A DNA stretch of 64,000 nt from assembly GCA_030613505.1 (NCBI GenBank), contig JAUWLW010000005.1:1-64000 (forward strand), written 5' to 3'. Made by a program: the position numbers and the translations under genes. This document shows, one piece after another, positions 7,116 to 15,525 of the stretch. Each line of letters opens with the position of its first letter. The stretch's first letter is position 1. The notes beneath the pieces were generated by a model. That model was not told where the DNA came from. It saw only the letters and a list, made by a program, of their open reading frames with translations, and searched no databases. Source of the stretch: Candidatus Zixiibacteriota bacterium (lineage in GTDB: Bacteria; RBG-13-66-14; B26-G2; WVWN01).

Positions 7116-9833
7116 TTATTTCAACACGGCCAGCTTCTTCGTAACCGTCGCTACTTCGCCGGTGGTAGCCCGCGCCGTGAATTGGAAGATATACACGTCC
7201 GCGCCCACGCGCGATACGTCCCACCGTAAGCCCCGCTCGCCGGTATAGGCCTGGGCGGTAGCGCTAATCTCTTCGACTAAGCGGCCCCGTACGTCGTACA
7301 CCCGGACCGTGATCTCGCTGTCCTTAGTAACCAAATAATGGAAATATCCCTCGTCGTCCCGGCATGGGTTGGGGTAGAAGTAAACGTATTCCGCCGGTAG
7401 GAAATCCGGAGGCCTGATAAATATCGGCGCCGCGGTGGGGTCCCCCCAGTTGCCGGCCATGTCCAACGCCCGGACGTATACCATTATGCGTTTCTGGCCC
7501 TTGCTCAATTCGCTTATGTCCGCTACGGCCCGAACTTCCACCTTGGGGACTCCGAAATCGCCTTCCATCGGCTGGCCCTCGCCGGCCGGCGCGGGACTAT
7601 CCCCGAACGAGTACTCCGCGGCCGCGATAGGCGAGTTGCCGGTCTCGGCGTCGTCGGCGATCGCCTTAATCAAAACATCCTTCGCGCCGAAAGTAGGGTT
7701 GGGTTGGATCGTGACGTCGTAAACGTTCGGGCCCTCCTTATCGCCGCCGCCCGAGCCGACGCTGAAAGTGAATATATACTTGCCGCCGCGCTCGCCGTCG
7801 CCGTCCGGGTCGATCTCCCATTCATCCTTTTCCTCCTTTGGCGCGAACTTGGCGTCGTAGTCGAATATCATACGGCGCGGTATGCTTTCCAGCCTGACCG
7901 TGATTTCGTCGTAAGGCTCGAAGGGTTCATGGAATACCATAAAGTCCGTAGTGTCCTGGATTTCGGACAACCCGCGCCATTCGTACGAACGTTCTTTTCC
8001 GGTCAACGTAATATTTTCTGGATGTATGATAGTTTTTGTGTCGACCTTCTTCGTAAAAATGAACCTGATAGGTACGTCAACGTTGTGGCCTCTGGTACCG
8101 TTGGCGGGAGACGTCCCGGTAACCTGGGAGTACGTCGAGTCCATCGCGAGCCGCACTCTTTTCACCACCGGCGGGAACTTCTTGCCGTCCGGTACGTCGA
8201 GGCGGACCTTGTACTGAACGTACCTCTTGTTATTGAGTTCGGCCGGTAACGGCTCGCCGGGCGTCACTTTAACCCACTCCGGCTGGCCGGGCCCGCCTAC
8301 GGCAGTTTCGAATTTCCCGACGTCGGCGTCGGCGCGGAGCCAGAACGTCGCGCCGCCGGAGGCCATCGCGCCCGCGACCTCCAGCGTTTGATACTTAATA
8401 AGCTTATCGTAAGAGTCGTATACCGACGAGTATAAGACGCCGCCGGTTTTGAACCCCCGGAACTTCCTGGCGTAGACGCTACTGTCTTTTTCGTACCCCA
8501 AGAAGTTGCCCCAGAAGTCGCTGCCCTCGCTAACGTGAACGACGTCTCTACCAACGACGCCGGCGGTGGCGTCAGCGGTCACCACCGCCCAGTTAGCGGG
8601 CGCGGGATTTTGGCTCACGTAAAAACGCCCGAAGGCATCTCCTACCGCGGCGACCGCGCCGTCCTTGCCGAATTCGGCCACGGCCACGAACTCGGAAAGC
8701 TCCTCTACGTCCGCCGCTCGGGGCGTTACGTCCTGCCACTGGACGAGGTCTTTAGTGCGGAAGAGCCGCGCCTTGCCGCCGGGCAGGCAGTTGCCGGCGG
8801 CGGCGTAATAATGATTGCCTATCTTTACGACGTCTTTCACGTCTCCCGCATTCAGCCCCGTTACCTGCCTCGAGTTCCACTTACTCCCCGTCCACTCGTA
8901 GACGATGCGCCCCGGCCCGGTCCCGGCCAGGACGCCGGTATCGGTGGCGCACAACGCGTGAACGTCCTTGGCGCCCGTGAGCCTACCCAACGAATTCCAC
9001 CGCGGCTCGCGATAGTAGTAAACCTGCGCCGTGCCGGCGCTCAGACCCGAGTAACCCAGGTAGACCTCCGCGCTCGCGCCCTTCGGCCCGGGCGCCACGG
9101 CAGTGAAATCGTATACCGTGCGAGGCGGGACCGACCCGTACTCCGTAGCCGAAACCCAATTCGACGTCGGCACCGGCCCGTCGTAATAAAACAGCGGCGT
9201 CTTCGGCGTGGGCGTCTTCGTTATGCGCGTCGCGCCACATATATAACCGGAGGTAAGTTTCGGCGTCCAGCACAAGTCCAAGACGTCCCTGGCCTGGAAG
9301 CCGCCGCTTTCTTTAACCCGGGATACTTTCCAACTGGCACCTTCGCGGTCCTCGGCGTAACAAACCACGCCCGTACCCGCGTACTCGCCGGCGCCGGCGC
9401 CGCCGTAAAGGATACACGTTTTCCCGTCCGCGGATGAGACGGCGAAGCGGCCGCCCGTAGACAGGGGTAATTCGCGCCGGGACCCCCAAGTGGAGGCGGC
9501 ACCCACGTACGGCGGCATGAAGTCCACGTCAATTTCTTCGGTCTTTCTCCAGTAGACGTTCTCTTCTTCAGGGTCCCAATTTTTATATTTATCTTCGTCG
9601 TCCCCGAATTCCCAACGCTCCTGCACCCACTCCTTAGCCTTACCGCCCGGCAAGGGGGTCAAGGCCGGGGCTTTTTCGGGGGATAAGGCCGCGTCGCCGG
9701 CAGGCGCTTGGGCCCGCCCGGTTTCGGCGCGCTCGGCCCACTTCGCCTTTCGTTCGTCGCCGTCGGGCGCCGCGGCGCCCTGCCACGCGAGCAAGACGGC
9801 CAACGCCGATGCCGTTAACGCTCTCCTTAACAC
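7116..9833 (-). CDS. Large secreted protein with FlgD-like C-terminal domain
   Basis: 905 residues. N-terminal signal peptide (residues 1-22, ending GAAAP) is followed by a low-complexity linker, then about 400 residues of propeller-like repeats with aromatic and Asp-rich turns. Next comes an Ig-like region with the Big_5 pattern (SPANGTRGHNVDVPIRFIFTK). The last 85 residues match FlgD/type-IX C-terminal modules: YFYPNPCRDDEGYFHY, VRVYDVRGRLVEE, and a closing strand VTKKLAVLK. Such C-termini direct export through type IX secretion in Bacteroidota; here that is inference. It lies between a PorV-like gene and an adenylate cyclase gene, and the three probably share a transcript. Confidence 0.75.
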   Translation of the reverse strand: MLRRALTASALAVLLAWQGAAAPDGDERKAKWAERAETGRAQAPAGDAALSPEKAPALTPLPGGKAKEWVQERWEFGDDEDKYKNWDPEEENVYWRKTEEIDVDFMPPYVGAASTWGSRRELPLSTGGRFAVSSADGKTCILYGGAGAGEYAGTGVVCYAEDREGASWKVSRVKESGGFQARDVLDLCWTPKLTSGYICGATRITKTPTPKTPLFYYDGPVPTSNWVSATEYGSVPPRTVYDFTAVAPGPKGASAEVYLGYSGLSAGTAQVYYYREPRWNSLGRLTGAKDVHALCATDTGVLAGTGPGRIVYEWTGSKWNSRQVTGLNAGDVKDVVKIGNHYYAAAGNCLPGGKARLFRTKDLVQWQDVTPRAADVEELSEFVAVAEFGKDGAVAAVGDAFGRFYVSQNPAPANWAVVTADATAGVVGRDVVHVSEGSDFWGNFLGYEKDSSVYARKFRGFKTGGVLYSSVYDSYDKLIKYQTLEVAGAMASGGATFWLRADADVGKFETAVGGPGQPEWVKVTPGEPLPAELNNKRYVQYKVRLDVPDGKKFPPVVKRVRLAMDSTYSQVTGTSPANGTRGHNVDVPIRFIFTKKVDTKTIIHPENITLTGKERSYEWRGLSEIQDTTDFMVFHEPFEPYDEITVRLESIPRRMIFDYDAKFAPKEEKDEWEIDPDGDGERGGKYIFTFSVGSGGGDKEGPNVYDVTIQPNPTFGAKDVLIKAIADDAETGNSPIAAAEYSFGDSPAPAGEGQPMEGDFGVPKVEVRAVADISELSKGQKRIMVYVRALDMAGNWGDPTAAPIFIRPPDFLPAEYVYFYPNPCRDDEGYFHYLVTKDSEITVRVYDVRGRLVEEISATAQAYTGERGLRWDVSRVGADVYIFQFTARATTGEVATVTKKLAVLK

Positions 9834-9879
9834 GAGTGCATCACATCCGCCGCCGCGGCCTTCCTTAAAATATTAAATA

Positions 9880-11817
9880 TCACTCGAGTTCCTTAAGCAC
9901 CGCTTTCGCGCGTTTAATGTTCGTCTGGGCTTTTCGGTACAGCGGGTCCTTGGTCGGTATCTGCTTCCAATACGCTATGGCCGCCCGGTACTGGTTATTG
10001 GTGTACGCCTGAATGCCTTTCATATATACGCTGGTATAATCTACCGCGGCCTCTTTTTGCGCCGCCCGCTTTTTTCGTATCTTGGTCATATAAGAGCTCG
10101 CACGGCCGTTATCTGGTTGGAGGTTCAAAGCGGCTATCATCTTCGCCTCGGCGCCGTTAAAATCGCCGCGCTCGTACAACGAGACGCCGGCGCTAACGAA
10201 CGTCTCCGCCTCGCGGGCCAAGGCACCTCGAGCCTCCTTACGGCCCGCTATAGCTTCGACGTCGTCGGGCGCCAGCCGGAGGGCGCGGTTCCAATTCGAC
10301 GACGCCGAAACCCAATCTCCCCCGTCGGCGTAGCGGCGCGCGGCCGTTTTGTATTCTCCCACCATACTGGCCACGCGGGCCTGCGCACCTTCAAGATTGG
10401 CGGCGGCTTCGGCGTTGCCCGGCTCGAGCCCCAGGACCGACTCCCACCTGGCGATGGCCATCGTATACTCGCCCCGGCTGTACGCGGCCCGGGCTTGCTC
10501 CAGCAGCCTCGCTATCTCCTCTTTTTGGCGCGCCTCCTCCCGGGCCAGTTCCTCTTCGGCGCGGGCGAAGCCGATTATGGCGGCCTCATTAGTCGGGTCT
10601 ATCTTCTGCGCCAAGGAGTATTCCAGCGCGGCCTCGCTGTACTTACCGGCGGCGAAGAACGCCTCCCCCTTCTCGACGTGTTCGGCAACGAGCTGCTCGT
10701 TCAAACCATCGCGAGCCTCTTCCAACTTCACCGCCGCTTCCGCGTTCTCCGGGTTCCAAACCAATATCAAGTCCCAGGTGTCCACCGCCCCCTGGTAATT
10801 GCCGGCCCGGTAATAACTCTCGGCTTTGGCGGACAAGGAGGCGATAACTTCCTGGCGGTGCCTTTCGAACTCGGCCGCGACTTCTTCCGTTATGCGGCGC
10901 CGCTCCCGGCCGAAAACGTACGTGAAGCCCGCGCGATACGTCGTATCCAGGTCGCCGTAGGGCGCCACCGCGAAGTCGAATGAAAACCCGGCAACGTTCA
11001 CGCCCAACCCGCCGGTCAGGCCGGTATTCCCGCCGGTATCCAAACCGTAAAGATAACCGACGCGTCCCGAAATAAACTCCAGGGGGGAATACTCGACGCC
11101 GCCCTTATACAGGAAATCGTCCTTAAAAGGTTTCTCGGCCGCGCCGCTCAAGACCAATTTGCGGTCGAACATGCGGTACCCTAACCCCGCCTCCGCCGTC
11201 ATAGGGAGCGGGCTCGATTCCTCTTCGAACGTCACGGGCGGACCCAAATTCCGCGCCGCCAACCCCGCGCTCAACGACGGCCGGGGCTCCCAATAAACGC
11301 CGACGTCACCCGCCACGCCCGTGGCGGAGACGTCGTGTATTCTCTGGTTTATTATTTTGGCGTTGGCCCCGACGGCCAGAACGCCGCTCAGCGGGTAAGC
11401 GTAACTGACGTCGACCGCGACGTCCGCGGCGCCGAAGGTCCCCTCGGGTTCTTCGGACGGGTTGTCGGGATCGGTCCGCAACTCGAAGCCGCCGACGGTC
11501 AGCGCGCGAACGCTGCCTCCCAACGTCCCCCAAGACAGCGGGTACGCGAACGCGACGTACTCGTACCGAAAACCCTGTACCCATTCCGCGTGCATCGCCG
11601 ATACCTCGGCCGCGTCCAGTTTCGCGACCCCCGCCGGGTTGTACGCCAACGTGTTGACGCCCTCGGCAAGGCCGACGTACGCTTCCCCCATGGCCGACGG
11701 CCGGCCGCCGACGCCAAGCGTCAAGAACGTAGCCGTAGTCTCGCCACTCCTGGCCGTCGCGAGTGACGCGGCGCACACGATAAGAAGTACCGGCCAGACT
11801 ATTCTCATAGGGCCCAT
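9880..11817 (-). CDS. PorV/PorQ-like outer-membrane barrel fused to TPR repeats
   Basis: 645 residues. A signal peptide (cleaved near ATARSGE) leads into an about 300-residue barrel of the PorV/PorQ (UPF0164) type. The signature is FLTLGVGGRPSAMGEAYVGL, then NTLAYNPAGVA, with aromatic-ended strands closing at TYRAGFTYVFG. From about residue 320 there are at least six TPR-like helical repeats (AESYYRAGNYQGAVDTW; GEAFFAAGKYSEAALEY; ARAAYSRGEYTMAIARW). PorV is the shuttle that carries C-terminally tagged cargo in type IX secretion. A barrel with a periplasmic TPR tail is an unusual combination. It heads the operon with a FlgD-CTD protein and a cyclase. Confidence 0.8.
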   Translation of the reverse strand: MGPMRIVWPVLLIVCAASLATARSGETTATFLTLGVGGRPSAMGEAYVGLAEGVNTLAYNPAGVAKLDAAEVSAMHAEWVQGFRYEYVAFAYPLSWGTLGGSVRALTVGGFELRTDPDNPSEEPEGTFGAADVAVDVSYAYPLSGVLAVGANAKIINQRIHDVSATGVAGDVGVYWEPRPSLSAGLAARNLGPPVTFEEESSPLPMTAEAGLGYRMFDRKLVLSGAAEKPFKDDFLYKGGVEYSPLEFISGRVGYLYGLDTGGNTGLTGGLGVNVAGFSFDFAVAPYGDLDTTYRAGFTYVFGRERRRITEEVAAEFERHRQEVIASLSAKAESYYRAGNYQGAVDTWDLILVWNPENAEAAVKLEEARDGLNEQLVAEHVEKGEAFFAAGKYSEAALEYSLAQKIDPTNEAAIIGFARAEEELAREEARQKEEIARLLEQARAAYSRGEYTMAIARWESVLGLEPGNAEAAANLEGAQARVASMVGEYKTAARRYADGGDWVSASSNWNRALRLAPDDVEAIAGRKEARGALAREAETFVSAGVSLYERGDFNGAEAKMIAALNLQPDNGRASSYMTKIRKKRAAQKEAAVDYTSVYMKGIQAYTNNQYRAAIAYWKQIPTKDPLYRKAQTNIKRAKAVLKELE

Positions 11818-11870
11818 ACAACCAGTACCGCGGCAAAGCTATACAAGCCCGACCGCGATACGCTCGGGGG

Positions 11871-11899
11871 ATAATAACGAGTTGCGCCTTTATAGTCAA
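11871..11899 (-). promoter_or_regulatory. Promoter of the PorV-TPR / secreted protein / cyclase operon
   Basis: On the minus strand: TTGACT (11899-11894), 17-base spacer, TATTAT (11876-11871). It is about 55 bases upstream of the ATG at 11817. Confidence 0.65.
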
Positions 11900-11951
11900 G
11901 CGAAATTAGCGGCGCGCCGTTCTTCGTAAATCGGTACTTGACCCGACGCCG

Positions 11952-13130
11952 CTAACCCAGCTCGGCCGCTAAAGTCCCGACCGCCCGCTCGAGCAACGGC
12001 AAGTCGTCGTCGAGAACGCTCCGCATATCCACGTATACGGCGTCGCCGGTCGCGCGAGCCAGGACCGGCGGCTCGAGACGCCGCAACACGCCGCTTAACG
12101 CATGGGGCGAAAGGTGTTTATGCCTGAGCGCGACGACGAAAGTGGGCAAACGAACGTACGGCAGCGTCCCGCCGCCGACGTACGACTCCGCCCGGGCGGT
12201 GTTTATCTCCAAATCGGCCGCGTCGGCTTTCCGGAAGAAGGCGGCCGCGGCATGGGCTATCCGTTCCAAATCTTCTGCGGAGCGACTTAGCAGCCGGTAC
12301 GTCGGGACACCGTCCAACGCGCCGCCGTCGAGGTACTTCTCCAACACGGCACCGAGCAAAGCGTACGTCTCCTTCCCGACCCTCAGCGCGCGGTACATAC
12401 TATCGCCCCGCAACTCCCCGATAGCCGCGGCTTTCCCCACCGCGACGCCGCCTTGCGGGCCGCCGAGCAACTTGTCAGCCGAGAAACATACGACGTCGAC
12501 GCCCGCGTCCAACAAATTCTCCACCGACGGCTCGTCCTGCGAAACCAGGTCCGGATACAACGACGTACTAAGCAAACCGCTGCCCAAATCGTATAACACC
12601 GGCCTGCCGTACGCCGCGGCCAAAGCCACCACTTCGTCGGCGCGCGGCTCGTCGAACCGACCGCGATAGTAGAAATTGCTGCGGTGGGCCAGGACGACGA
12701 GCGACGCGCCGGCGTCGAGCGCGCGGCGGAAATCGTCGAGGCGCGTCACGTTGACCGTACCGACCGGCATAAGCTCGACGCCGCCGGAGGCCATAACCTC
12801 CGGTAGACGGAAGGCGCCGCCGATTTCGACTAGTTGGCCGCGGCTCGCCGCCGCGGGCCGGCCGCGGCCGAGGGCGTGGAGGGCAAGTAATACCGCGCCG
12901 GCGTTATTGTTTACCACCAAGGCGTCTTCGGCCCCCGTCAACTCGCGCAGCGGCGCCGCGACCAGGGCGTCGCGTTGGCCGCGCTCGCCGCTCTCCAGAT
13001 CCATCTCAAGGTTACAGTATCCCTCCAGGATTTGAGCGACGCGCTCGAGGATAACGGGCCCGAACGGCGCGCGGCCCGCGCCGGTATGCAAGATTACGCC
13101 GGTAGCGTTGATGACCCGCTTAATAAGCAT
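11952..13130 (-). CDS. SelA-like PLP enzyme lacking the N-terminal tRNA-binding domain
   Basis: 392 residues. The sequence starts directly with the catalytic core motif INATGVILHTGAGRAPF and continues with NNNAGAVLLAL, VLYDLGSGLL and the PLP-lysine motif CFSADKLLGGPQGG (K220, matching K295 of E. coli SelA). SelA converts Ser-tRNA(Sec) to Sec-tRNA(Sec). About 75 N-terminal residues that bind tRNA(Sec) in bacterial SelA are absent, and an in-frame TAG 18 bases upstream excludes an extension. The promoter sits so close that the mRNA would begin at the ATG. It may be a working short SelA, since likely selenoprotein genes lie 3.5 kb away, or a SelA-family enzyme with another substrate, as for short archaeal homologues. 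Confidence 0.8.
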   Translation of the reverse strand: MLIKRVINATGVILHTGAGRAPFGPVILERVAQILEGYCNLEMDLESGERGQRDALVAAPLRELTGAEDALVVNNNAGAVLLALHALGRGRPAAASRGQLVEIGGAFRLPEVMASGGVELMPVGTVNVTRLDDFRRALDAGASLVVLAHRSNFYYRGRFDEPRADEVVALAAAYGRPVLYDLGSGLLSTSLYPDLVSQDEPSVENLLDAGVDVVCFSADKLLGGPQGGVAVGKAAAIGELRGDSMYRALRVGKETYALLGAVLEKYLDGGALDGVPTYRLLSRSAEDLERIAHAAAAFFRKADAADLEINTARAESYVGGGTLPYVRLPTFVVALRHKHLSPHALSGVLRRLEPPVLARATGDAVYVDMRSVLDDDLPLLERAVGTLAAELG

Positions 13131-13138
13131 CTCGGCGA

Positions 13139-13167
13139 AGTATAATAAGGCCTATTTATCATGTCAA
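13139..13167 (-). promoter_or_regulatory. Near-consensus promoter of the selA-like gene, probably leaderless
   Basis: On the minus strand: TTGACA (13167-13162), 17 bases, TATACT (13144-13139). The expected start site (about 13132) is one or two bases from the ATG at 13130, and no Shine-Dalgarno sequence is present. Confidence 0.75.
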
Positions 13168-13188
13168 ACTAATACTTGTTCAGAGCTA

Positions 13189-13217
13189 TTGATAAACAGG
13201 CCCGTTAATATTAAATT
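13189..13217 (+). promoter_or_regulatory. Promoter of miaA, probably leaderless
   Basis: TTGATA (13189-13194), 17 bases, TAAATT (13212-13217). Transcription would start near 13224, two bases before the ATG. It is divergent from the selA-like promoter about 25 bases away. Confidence 0.5.
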
Positions 13218-13225
13218 TAAAGGCA

Positions 13226-14164
13226 ATGTCCAGACACCTACTCGCCGTAGTGGGCCTTACGTGCACCGGGAAGGGGACGCTCGCGCTGGCGCTGGCCGAC
13301 GCGCTGGGGGGCCCCGACGCCGTCTCTATAATCGTGTGCGACTCCACCAAGGTATACCGCGGCGCCGACGTCGGGACCGCCAAATTGACGGGCGAAGCGC
13401 GGCGGGGCTACGAATTCCTTATGGTGGACGTCGTCGAACCCGGCATCCCCTACAGCGCGGGGCGGTACATGACGGAGGGGCGAGCCGCGTGCGAGGAAGC
13501 GTGGCGCCGCAACAGGTTGGCCTTGGTCGTCGGCGGCAGCGGCCTTTACTTCCGCGCTCTCGTCGACGGCATATGCGAAGCTCCCGGCGCGGATGCCGAC
13601 GTGCGGGCCGCGCTGCGGGCGCGCCGGGCCGCGGGAGAAGATCTGCATGAATACTTACGCGAAGTAGACGCCGACGCCGCGGCGCGAATATCACCCGCGG
13701 ACGAAAAACGCATCATCCGCGCGCTCGAAGTATACGAGCTGACCGGCATACCGCTGGCCGAAATCCACTCCAGGGGCGCGACGGCGCTCGAGGCCGACCG
13801 CGTCGCAGTCGTAGCTTTGGACGCGCCCCGACGCTGGCTCGCACCTCGCGTAGAAGAACGTACGCGCCGAATGTTCGCGCGAGGGCTACTCGCCGAAACC
13901 GCCGGCTTGCTGGCCGAAGTCGCAGACGAGACCGCCCCTCCCCTCAACGCCATCGGCTACCGCCAAGCGGTTCAACTTCTGAGGGGCGAACTCGACGAGG
14001 AAACGGCGTTCGCGGGCATAGTCCGCGAAACGCTGCGCCTGGCCAAGCGGCAACGGACCTGGTTTAAAAAGGAGGAGCGCGCGGTGCGTTTAAACGCCGC
14101 GGAAAGGCCGGGCCGGTTAAACGAACGCGTCGTAGAGTTATGGGAAGCGCTGTTGCAAAGTTAG
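13226..14164 (+). CDS. miaA: tRNA dimethylallyltransferase MiaA
   Basis: 312 residues, normal for MiaA. It adds a dimethylallyl group to A37 of tRNAs reading UNN codons. The P-loop GLTCTGKG near residue 10 is slightly unusual, since most MiaA have G.T.SGKT. DSTKVYRGADVGTAK matches the substrate-binding motif, VGGSGLYFRALVDG is the second signature, and ISPADEKRIIRALEVYELTG is the central family motif. Near the end, AIGYRQ and RLAKRQRTWFKK complete the fold. The partner thiolation enzyme MiaB is encoded at 52012-53286. The gene diverges from the selA-like gene and starts a plus-strand run ending in thioredoxin reductase and two selenoprotein genes. Confidence 0.95.
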   Translation: MSRHLLAVVGLTCTGKGTLALALADALGGPDAVSIIVCDSTKVYRGADVGTAKLTGEARRGYEFLMVDVVEPGIPYSAGRYMTEGRAACEEAWRRNRLALVVGGSGLYFRALVDGICEAPGADADVRAALRARRAAGEDLHEYLREVDADAAARISPADEKRIIRALEVYELTGIPLAEIHSRGATALEADRVAVVALDAPRRWLAPRVEERTRRMFARGLLAETAGLLAEVADETAPPLNAIGYRQAVQLLRGELDEETAFAGIVRETLRLAKRQRTWFKKEERAVRLNAAERPGRLNERVVELWEALLQS

Positions 14165-14181
14165 GATATTTATGATAAAAT
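14153..14181 (+). promoter_or_regulatory. Promoter inside the miaA 3' end for the zinc-finger lipoprotein
   Basis: TTGCAA (14153-14158), 17 bases, TAAAAT (14176-14181). It lies partly inside the last codons of miaA and 35 bases before the next start. Confidence 0.55.
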
Positions 14182-14215
14182 ACACTATATATAAATCCTA
14201 AGAGGAGGTTTAATC

Positions 14216-14521
14216 GTGAAGTACCTAAAAGTCTTCATCGTTATCATGTTTGCGTTGGGCCTCGCGGCCGCCTTCGTGGGATGTAAGAAAAAAGAAGAAG
14301 CCCCCACCGCCGAGACCGCGGCCGAAACGGTAGCCGAGACGCCCGCCGAAGAAGAGGTAGCTTGTCCCGCCCCCGGCGAAGACCTCATCTGCGAAGATTG
14401 CAAGACGCTATTCATGACCGACGGGGAATACGCCTCTCACATGGAGGAAACGCACCCCGATAAGTGGGCTATGATGAAAGATAAGTTCTGGGAGATGCGC
14501 GAGACCGAGGGGGCCGAGTAA
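14216..14521 (+). CDS. Small lipoprotein with a C2H2 zinc-finger-like C-terminus
   Basis: 101 residues. GTG start seven bases after AGGAGG. Residues 1-22 are a lipoprotein signal with the lipobox-like FVGC (Cys23), followed by KKKEE and an Ala/Glu/Thr linker. The C-terminal part contains CEDCKTLFMTDGEYASHMEE then THPDK: C-x2-C-x12-H-x4-H, the spacing of a classical zinc finger. An extra Cys (VACPAP) precedes it. A C2H2 finger on an exported lipid-anchored protein is unusual; it could bind metal rather than DNA. It is followed by an FmdB-type zinc ribbon gene. The function is unknown. Confidence 0.75.
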   Translation: MKYLKVFIVIMFALGLAAAFVGCKKKEEAPTAETAAETVAETPAEEEVACPAPGEDLICEDCKTLFMTDGEYASHMEETHPDKWAMMKDKFWEMRETEGAE

Positions 14522-14639
14522 AGAAGAAGTAACAGGTTAACGCGCGAACGCTGCGTCCGGATGCTGCGGCTTATCGCCGCCGGTGCTTTCGATAACGGTC
14601 GGCGGGCCCGGTCGAACGCGGGGGGAATGTCGTAATAGT

Positions 14640-14828
14640 ATGCCCATTTACGAATTCAAATGCAACGAATGCGGTGCCGTTTTCGAGGTACTATGCCGTG
14701 ACGCCGACGGCTCTGAATGCCGGTGTCCGGATTGCGCCTCCGAGAAATGCCGCCGCTTAATATCCCTGGTGGTGACCAGGACGTCGAAACCCCGCACCGG
14801 CGAGGCGTGCAACGTTAGAGCAGGTTGA
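14640..14828 (+). CDS. FmdB-family zinc ribbon protein
   Basis: 62 residues starting MPIYEFKCNECGAVFE, the hallmark of the FmdB regulatory/zinc ribbon family. Two cysteine pairs, CNEC near residue 8 and CPDC near residue 31, form the ribbon. The C-terminus is a short basic and Ser/Thr-rich tail. Family members are small cytoplasmic proteins, often beside redox or C1 genes, without a settled function. The ATG at 14640 is preferred over an upstream in-frame start because family members begin exactly at MP.YEF. Confidence 0.85.
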   Translation: MPIYEFKCNECGAVFEVLCRDADGSECRCPDCASEKCRRLISLVVTRTSKPRTGEACNVRAG

Positions 14829-15073
14829 CGGCGTTAACGCTCGCGGCGGCAAGCCGCGACCGGTAAAAAAATTTAGGGGAACTTCCTAAAGCCGCTCGCC
14901 GTAAACTTCTTATAGATTAAAGGGGTAAAATACGTACCTCGGGTAACGCGGGTCAAGCCGCGCGAAAGGGTAAGTTGCGTTCTCGACTACCTTCCGGGGA
15001 GTACGAAACGCCGGAGAAACCGCTTCCCACGACTCGCCCGAAGACGATAATCCTAATCGGGAGCAACCGTTTT

Positions 15074-15523
15074 ATGGACGAAGAAAAATTCGAAAATTTC
15101 CAAAACCCGACCGACGAACGGCTGGCGGAAATCCTCAAAACCCACAAGAACGTCGCCGTCGCGGGGTTGACCCCCAAACAAGAATCGCCGGCCAATCGCA
15201 TCGCGCGGTTCTTAAAACGCCACGGCTTCCGGATCTATCCGGTCAACCCGCGGTACGAATCGGTGCTGGGCGAAATCGCGTGGCCTTACATCAAGGACAT
15301 CACCGAGCCGGTCGACATCGTGGACGTATTCCGTAGGCCCGAGCACCTGGGGGGCGTTATAGAGGACGCCGTCAAGGTGGGGGCGAAAGTCATCTGGCTA
15401 CAGCTGGGCGTAATCGACGAGGAGTTCGCGGCCCTGGCGCAAGAGGCGGGCCTCGAGGTCATTATGGACCGCTGTATGAAGAAGGAATACGAACGGGTGG
15501 TACTTATGCGGAGGGTCAAGTAA
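15074..15523 (+). CDS. CoA-binding (YccU-like) Rossmann-fold protein
   Basis: 149 residues. The ATG at 15074 is chosen because GGGAG precedes it and the family fold begins shortly after. KNVAVAGLTPKQESPANRIA is the nucleotide-binding segment, followed by GFRIYPVNPRYESVLGE, the DIVDVFRRPEH motif, GAKVIWLQLGV and VIMDRCMKKEY with the conserved Cys. These match the CoA_binding_2 family (YccU), which binds CoA and may regulate acyl metabolism or protein CoAlation; its reaction is not established. It is immediately followed by thioredoxin reductase (2 bases apart), which suggests a thiol-redox role. Confidence 0.9.
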   Translation: MDEEKFENFQNPTDERLAEILKTHKNVAVAGLTPKQESPANRIARFLKRHGFRIYPVNPRYESVLGEIAWPYIKDITEPVDIVDVFRRPEHLGGVIEDAVKVGAKVIWLQLGVIDEEFAALAQEAGLEVIMDRCMKKEYERVVLMRRVK

Positions 15524-15525
15524 GG

